Source: an uncultured Eubacteriales bacterium
GTDB lineage: Bacteria > Bacillota > Clostridia > Peptostreptococcales > Anaerovoracaceae
Length of the DNA stretch: 22,891 nt
Direction: 5' to 3'
Assembly: GCA_902766915.1 (NCBI GenBank)
Contig: CACXFN010000156.1
Location: 1 to 22,891, forward strand
The notes beneath the pieces were generated by a model. The model was not told the DNA's origin. It saw only the letters and a list, made by a program, of their open reading frames with translations, and did no database searches. The position numbers and the translations under genes are program-made. How positions within the stretch are numbered: position 1 is the first letter of the stretch; each line of letters begins with the position of its first letter. Positions 22,294-22,891 of the stretch are shown here, piece by piece.

Positions 22294-22818
22294 TTAGCCT
22301 TCATCGGCGGAATCTCCCTCTTCCATTGGAAGTTCAAATTCATCAGTGATTACTACTTCCTCATCTGCGCTGGTATCCACAGCCTGTGAAACGAATTCCG
22401 AAAGATATACGTCCTCAGGTGCTCCAGCCATCAAAGCAGGTAAGTTCACGACGATTCCATCTATGCTGTAGGGCAGATTCATTCCTACGTGGACAGTTTT
22501 AGCAGGGCCATCCTTTTCCTCTGTAATAACGAGGTCCATCTCAAAGCTTTGGCCCATGGTGCTGGTCATTCCACGCTCTTTTTCTCTTAACTTGGCAACC
22601 TTTTCACCTTTTACTACAACATCAACCTTGTAATAAGGTTCCAGGGTTTTACCATTGTATTCGATCTTTGTATTATCGAAATAGACAGTATGACCACGAC
22701 CTATAATAAACATTACAACGCATATCGCAATAACTATGAGAAGTGCTGCAATTCTGAATGCCCACTTTCTACCGGACCCGGCATTCATAGCATTGGAGGT
22801 ATTATTTTCTTTCTTCAC
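22294..22818 (-). CDS. Single-pass membrane protein of unknown function
   Basis: I do not recognise a characterised family with certainty. The 174-residue protein has a short polar N-terminus, one strong hydrophobic segment (about residues 19-42, AFRIAALLIVIAICVVMFII) and an extracytoplasmic beta-rich domain, ending in a very acidic tail. After the membrane segment are HTVYFDNTKIEYNGKTLEPYYKVDV and VHVGMNLPYSIDGIVVNLPALMAG. The GTG at 22818 is chosen because GGAGGTGA, an eight-base match to the anti-Shine-Dalgarno, lies at good distance; a GTG at 22827 overlaps that site and is unlikely. The preceding partial gene ends 15 bases upstream, so the two are probably in one operon. A 66-bp gap leads to the cysteine desulfidase gene. 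Confidence 0.75.
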   Translation of the reverse strand: MKKENNTSNAMNAGSGRKWAFRIAALLIVIAICVVMFIIGRGHTVYFDNTKIEYNGKTLEPYYKVDVVVKGEKVAKLREKERGMTSTMGQSFEMDLVITEEKDGPAKTVHVGMNLPYSIDGIVVNLPALMAGAPEDVYLSEFVSQAVDTSADEEVVITDEFELPMEEGDSADEG

Positions 22819-22833
22819 TTCAGTCACCTCCCC

Positions 22834-22891
22834 TTATGCGCTTTCAGGTGTTACAGCCTTATCCCCATGTCTCTGGGCATTCTTTAGCTGC
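22834..22891 (-). CDS. C-terminal end of an unidentified gene (truncated by the window)
   Basis: One minus-strand frame is open from the window edge and ends with TAA at 22834-22836, giving the end QLKNAQRHGDKAVTPESA. The stop lies just before the strong ribosome site of the next gene, the usual layout inside an operon. Eighteen residues are too few to name a family. Confidence 0.45.
   Translation of the reverse strand, partial: QLKNAQRHGDKAVTPESA

Noticed and set aside
22819..22827. GTG at 22827 as start of the small membrane protein
   Set aside because: It overlaps the strong GGAGGTGA ribosome site, which is correctly spaced for the GTG at 22818.

Overview
The window comes from a low-GC Gram-positive anaerobe, most likely a Clostridia member close to Lachnospiraceae. 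The signs are AT-rich intergenic DNA, Gram-positive lipoprotein signals, consensus AAGGAGG-type ribosome sites, sigma-A promoters with extended -10 elements, an anaerobic (early cobalt insertion) B12 pathway, and an iron-sulfur cysteine desulfidase/serine dehydratase. This placement rests on protein flavour only, not on a database search.

Layout. 1-429: 3' end of a sensor histidine kinase (+). 466-3075: a TGS/uridine-kinase fusion and exodeoxyribonuclease III (both -), each with its own promoter. 3076-3612: a regulatory and RNA gap with a six-copy 13-bp tandem repeat, a tRNA-Ala(CGC) gene with promoter, and a terminator. 3613-4248: an Sfp-type phosphopantetheinyl transferase (+), which runs tail-to-tail into the B12 operon and overlaps it by 8 bp.

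4241-20865 is one long minus-strand B12 operon, read from right to left: extended -10 promoter, cobalamin riboswitch with an intrinsic terminator, lipoprotein CbiK cobaltochelatase, a two-domain lipoprotein of unknown function, a BtuF/BtuC/BtuD-like importer, then cbiP, cbiD, cbiF, cbiG, cbiH, cbiJ-cbiE (fused), cbiT, cbiA, cobD and cbiB. Most junctions are overlaps or gaps of a few bases, so the genes are probably co-transcribed and B12-repressed through the riboswitch. The set covers cobalt insertion, most corrin-ring methylations and ring contraction, ring and side-chain amidation, and attachment of the aminopropanol arm. cbiL, cbiC and the nucleotide-loop genes are not in the window.

20923-22891: an L-cysteine desulfidase/serine dehydratase-alpha-like protein, a single-pass membrane protein of unknown function, and the last codons of another gene (all -).

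The most interesting part is the front of the B12 operon. The only cobalt chelatase in the window is predicted to be a lipoprotein outside the membrane on a long acidic tether. Next to it is a second acidic-tethered lipoprotein with an internally duplicated domain, followed by a corrinoid/tetrapyrrole-type importer. The riboswitch terminator loop is complementary to the B12 box over two 6-bp blocks, which suggests a simple antitermination mechanism.
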